In this document: one piece after another, positions 62,373 through 64,000 of the stretch | Layout: every line of letters starts with the position of its first letter | Numbering within the stretch: the first letter of the stretch is position 1 | DNA from: Ereboglobus sp. PH5-10 | GTDB taxonomy: Bacteria > Verrucomicrobiota > Verrucomicrobiia > Opitutales > Opitutaceae | Length of the DNA stretch: 64,000 nt | Assembly: GCF_029504735.1 (NCBI RefSeq) | Contig: NZ_JAQFIP010000004.1 | Location: 186,001-250,000 of the forward strand | Direction: 5' to 3' | Program-made: the position numbers and the translations under genes | The notes under the pieces: generated by a model | Told to the model about the DNA's origin: nothing | The model's input: only the letters and a program-made list of their open reading frames with translations | Databases searched by the model: none

Positions 62373-63092
62373 TTATTTGGTTCCCGAGTGCAGCGCCACG
62401 ATGCCGCAGGTCATGCCGTGCGAGGCCACCTTTTCAAAACCGGCCGCGCGCAATTCGGCCTCGAGCACCGGGCGCGCGGGGAATTGCTCGATTGTGTTGT
62501 TCAGGTAATTGTAGGCCTCGCGGTCGCCGGTCACCCATCCCGCGATTCGCGGCAGCAGGTGCCTGAGATAAAAATAATAAACCGGCCTGAACCATCGCCA
62601 CGGTTGCGAGAATTCCAGCACAAACACGCGCCCGCCGGGGCGAAGCACGCGGCGCATCTCGCAAAGTGATTTGTGCCGGTCGGCCATGTTGCGCAGTCCG
62701 AACGAAATCGTGACCGCGTCCGCGCACGCGTCGGGCAGGGGCAGCGCCATGCCGTCGCCCTGCCGGAAAACAATCCGGTCCGCGCGCGCCGCATGTCGTC
62801 CGCCGCGCTTCCTCATCACCGCTTTTTTCACCTCCGCCTCGTCGAGCATCGGCTGGCAAAAGTCCATGCCTGTGATCCGCGTGCCGGCATCCAGTCCGCG
62901 CGCGAGCGCAAACGCCACGTCGCCGCTGCCGGTCGCCAGGTCGAGCACCGCGTCCGGCCCGCCCTTGCGCACGGCGCGCACGAGCCGCCAGCGCCACCAC
63001 CGGTCCATGCCAAAACTGAGCAGGCGGTTCGCCAAATCATAGCGGCGCGCAATGCGCGAAAACATGGAATTGACTGCGACAGGATCGGGCAT
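62373..63092 (-). CDS. ubiE: Quinone methyltransferase UbiE/MenG
   Basis: SAM-dependent C-methyltransferase of menaquinone (or ubiquinone) synthesis, 239 residues from MPDPVAVNSMFSRIARRYDL. Family marks are FSRIARRYDLANRLLSFGMD and the SAM loop VLDLATGSGDVAFALA. VTISFGLRNMADRHKSL and LEFSQPWRWFRPVYYFYLRH follow. YNYLNNTIEQFP and FEKVASHGMTCGIVALHSG close the protein. The C-terminal TCGIVALHSGTK is typical. It is slightly longer at the loop MRKRGGRHAARADR. The 35 in-frame codons upstream are encoded by a short tandem repeat and are rejected. Menaquinone is the likelier product, from the presumed lineage. Confidence 0.93.
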   Translation of the reverse strand: MPDPVAVNSMFSRIARRYDLANRLLSFGMDRWWRWRLVRAVRKGGPDAVLDLATGSGDVAFALARGLDAGTRITGMDFCQPMLDEAEVKKAVMRKRGGRHAARADRIVFRQGDGMALPLPDACADAVTISFGLRNMADRHKSLCEMRRVLRPGGRVFVLEFSQPWRWFRPVYYFYLRHLLPRIAGWVTGDREAYNYLNNTIEQFPARPVLEAELRAAGFEKVASHGMTCGIVALHSGTK

Positions 63093-63104
63093 GACGGAAA
63101 GAAA

Positions 63105-63138
63105 GGCTGAAAGACTGAAGGGCTGAAAGACTGAAAAG
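63105..63138. repeat. Tandem 17-base repeat upstream of ubiE
   Basis: Two near-identical units of about 17 bases (GGCTGAAAGACTGAAGG and GGCTGAAAGACTGAAAA) lie 13 bases before the ubiE start on its strand, where they could affect its leader. Confidence 0.7.
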
Positions 63139-63167
63139 CAAACCCGACGGGCAACTCCGTTCCTTTT

Positions 63168-63197
63168 TTCGCGCCTTTTACGCCTCTTTGCGGCCAT
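63168..63197. repeat. Half copy of repeat family F
   Basis: CGCGCCTTTTACGCCTCTTT and the following GCGGCCATT resemble the right arm of the inverted repeat at 16809-16944. No partner arm is nearby. Confidence 0.55.
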
Positions 63198-63198
63198 T

Positions 63199-63228
63199 AA
63201 AAAACCCCCTCCGCTGTTGGGAGAGGGT
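63199..63228 (-). terminator. Rho-independent terminator of the L36-L31 operon
   Basis: On the minus strand ACCCTCTCC CAACAGC GGAGGGGGT forms a nine-pair stem (one G-U) followed by six T, 36 bases after the L31 stop. Confidence 0.85.
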
Positions 63229-63263
63229 TTCGAAAAGAGCTTTAAGAGTTTTTGAAAAACACC

Positions 63264-63527
63264 TTATTTGGCAGCGGCGGCTTTGCCACGGCGGCGGAAC
63301 TTCGACGTGAACTTCTCGACACGACCGGCCGTGTCCACGAGGCGCTTCTCGCCGGTGTAGGCGGGATGCGAGTCCATCGTCACGTCGCGCACGACGACGA
63401 AGTATTCCTGGCCATCAATCGTCTCCTTGCGGGCGGACTTCATGGTGGACTTGGTGAGGAAACGCTTTCCGGTTGCGACGTCGAGGAAGCAAACGTTGTT
63501 GAGAGTAGGATGACCTTCGGCTTTCAC
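63264..63527 (-). CDS. rpmE: 50S ribosomal protein L31, type B (zinc-independent)
   Basis: Large-subunit protein of 87 residues: MKAEGHPTLNNVCFLDVATG, FLTKSTMKSARKETIDGQEY, DVTMDSHPAYTGEKRLVDTA, RVEKFTSKFRRRGK. The CxxC zinc pair of type A is absent; only Cys13 remains. It lies 31 bases downstream of L36 on the same strand, and the pair has a shared terminator. This arrangement matches the zinc-free L31-L36 pairs of other bacteria. Confidence 0.95.
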   Translation of the reverse strand: MKAEGHPTLNNVCFLDVATGKRFLTKSTMKSARKETIDGQEYFVVVRDVTMDSHPAYTGEKRLVDTAGRVEKFTSKFRRRGKAAAAK

Positions 63528-63558
63528 GGTAATTATTCCTGATTAAATAGTTGGGAGA

Positions 63559-63684
63559 TCAACCCTGACGCGCCTTGTAACGCGGGTCGGTCTTGTTGAT
63601 AACGTAGATCTTGCCACGACGACGAACCACCTGGCAGTCAGGATGGCGTTTCTTCGCGGATTTGATGGAGGAGACGACTTTCAT
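63559..63684 (-). CDS. rpmJ: 50S ribosomal protein L36
   Basis: 41 residues, [20 protein letters not shown] then [20 protein letters not shown] with a final Gly. The sequence is the longer L36 type that lacks the full Cys-Cys-Cys-His zinc site (one Cys and one His remain). The pattern [17 protein letters not shown] is diagnostic. It is the first gene of the L36-L31 pair. Confidence 0.96.
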   Translation of the reverse strand: MKVVSSIKSAKKRHPDCQVVRRRGKIYVINKTDPRYKARQG

Positions 63685-63764
63685 AAAAACCGGAAAAGAC
63701 ACCGCTCCCTTCACCGTCTGTCAAATGAAATGTGGAAAAAAGCGCGCCTTCACCCGGGCAAATA

Positions 63765-64000
63765 TCAGCCGGCCTTCGCATCCGCGTGAAATTGCCGCAG
63801 AAGCGCCTCCGGTGAAACGCCCCGTTCCCGCAGCGTGCGCAGCGCCAGCGCGTCATGGCGTTTGGCAAGCCGCCGTCCGTTTTCATCGGCCATTAAGGGG
63901 CAATGAAAATACTGCGGCGTATTTGCGCCGAGCGCGCGCATCAGCAAAATCTGGCGAAATGTCGAGCGCACCAAATCCGCCCCGCGCACGACTTCCGTCA
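63765..64000 (-). CDS. gluQ: Glutamyl-Q tRNA(Asp) synthetase, C-terminal part (or GluRS-like)
   Basis: The last 78 codons of a class I synthetase-like gene that enters from the window edge. Visible sequence: TEVVRGADLVRSTFRQILLM, RALGANTPQYFHCPLMADEN, GRRLAKRHDALALRTLRERG. The ...GRRLAKRHDA segment is the KMSKS-equivalent (here LAKRH), and VVRGADL is the GluQ/GluRS motif. The chain ends about 30 residues after it, with no anticodon-binding domain, which fits GluQ (which modifies queuosine in tRNA-Asp) rather than full GluRS. The 5' part is missing, so the call is provisional. Confidence 0.8.
   Translation of the reverse strand, partial: TEVVRGADLVRSTFRQILLMRALGANTPQYFHCPLMADENGRRLAKRHDALALRTLRERGVSPEALLRQFHADAKAG

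Noticed and set aside
1-64000. tRNA and rRNA genes
   Set aside because: No cloverleaf or rRNA-like stretch was noticed in the gaps; a dedicated search would be needed to exclude one fully.

Overview
The window comes from a high-GC bacterium, most probably a verrucomicrobium of the Opitutales type (Opitutaceae-like). This is inferred from the strong G/C third-position bias, a fused SecDF, autotransporter-associated repeats with a tripartite GlyGly-CTERM-like tail, many exported glycoside hydrolases, and several families of intergenic palindromes, some of which read through into proteins. No rRNA, tRNA or CRISPR array was recognised.

Layout. (1) 1-6.3 kb, housekeeping: an edge fragment, leuS, a REP-associated tyrosine transposase (RAYT) between two REP palindromes, nadE on the minus strand, and a branched-chain aminotransferase. 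(2) 6.5-31.7 kb, all plus strand: 14 genes, 12 of them clearly exported. They comprise three calcineurin-like phosphoesterases (one inside a 1,774-residue surface chimera), three endonuclease/exonuclease/phosphatase (EEP) proteins, a glycerophosphodiesterase, a PHP phosphoesterase, a class C beta-lactamase-like hydrolase, GH27, GH31 and GH2 glycosidases, an organophosphate:phosphate antiporter-type permease and a small AT-rich membrane ORF. The gaps are packed with palindromic and long inverted repeats. (3) 31.8-45.8 kb: a giant helicase-nuclease, the yajC-secDF-recJ group, speA, and a Pta whose BioD-like/DRTGG half is a separate gene. (4) 45.9-55.6 kb: AddAB-type helicase-nucleases, a Pal lipoprotein, a MidA-type methyltransferase and a C-terminal processing protease. 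(5) 55.7-64 kb: a duplicated discoidin-like secreted protein with a sialate O-acetylesterase, then ybeY, a PAP2-fold protein lacking its catalytic histidines, recN, a small lipoprotein, ubiE/menG, L31 and L36 of the zinc-free type, and a partial gluQ-like gene.

How it fits together. Region 2 looks like a locus for a galactose- or glucose-containing polymer that also carries phosphodiesters: exported glycosidases open the glycan, exported phospho(di)esterases free phosphate or glycerol-phosphate, and the antiporter imports an organophosphate. The substrate is inferred, not shown. The other main theme is the repeats. Heptamer arrays and REP hairpins lie inside leuS, a phosphoesterase gene and addB, and half a REP encodes the last residues of the giant surface protein.
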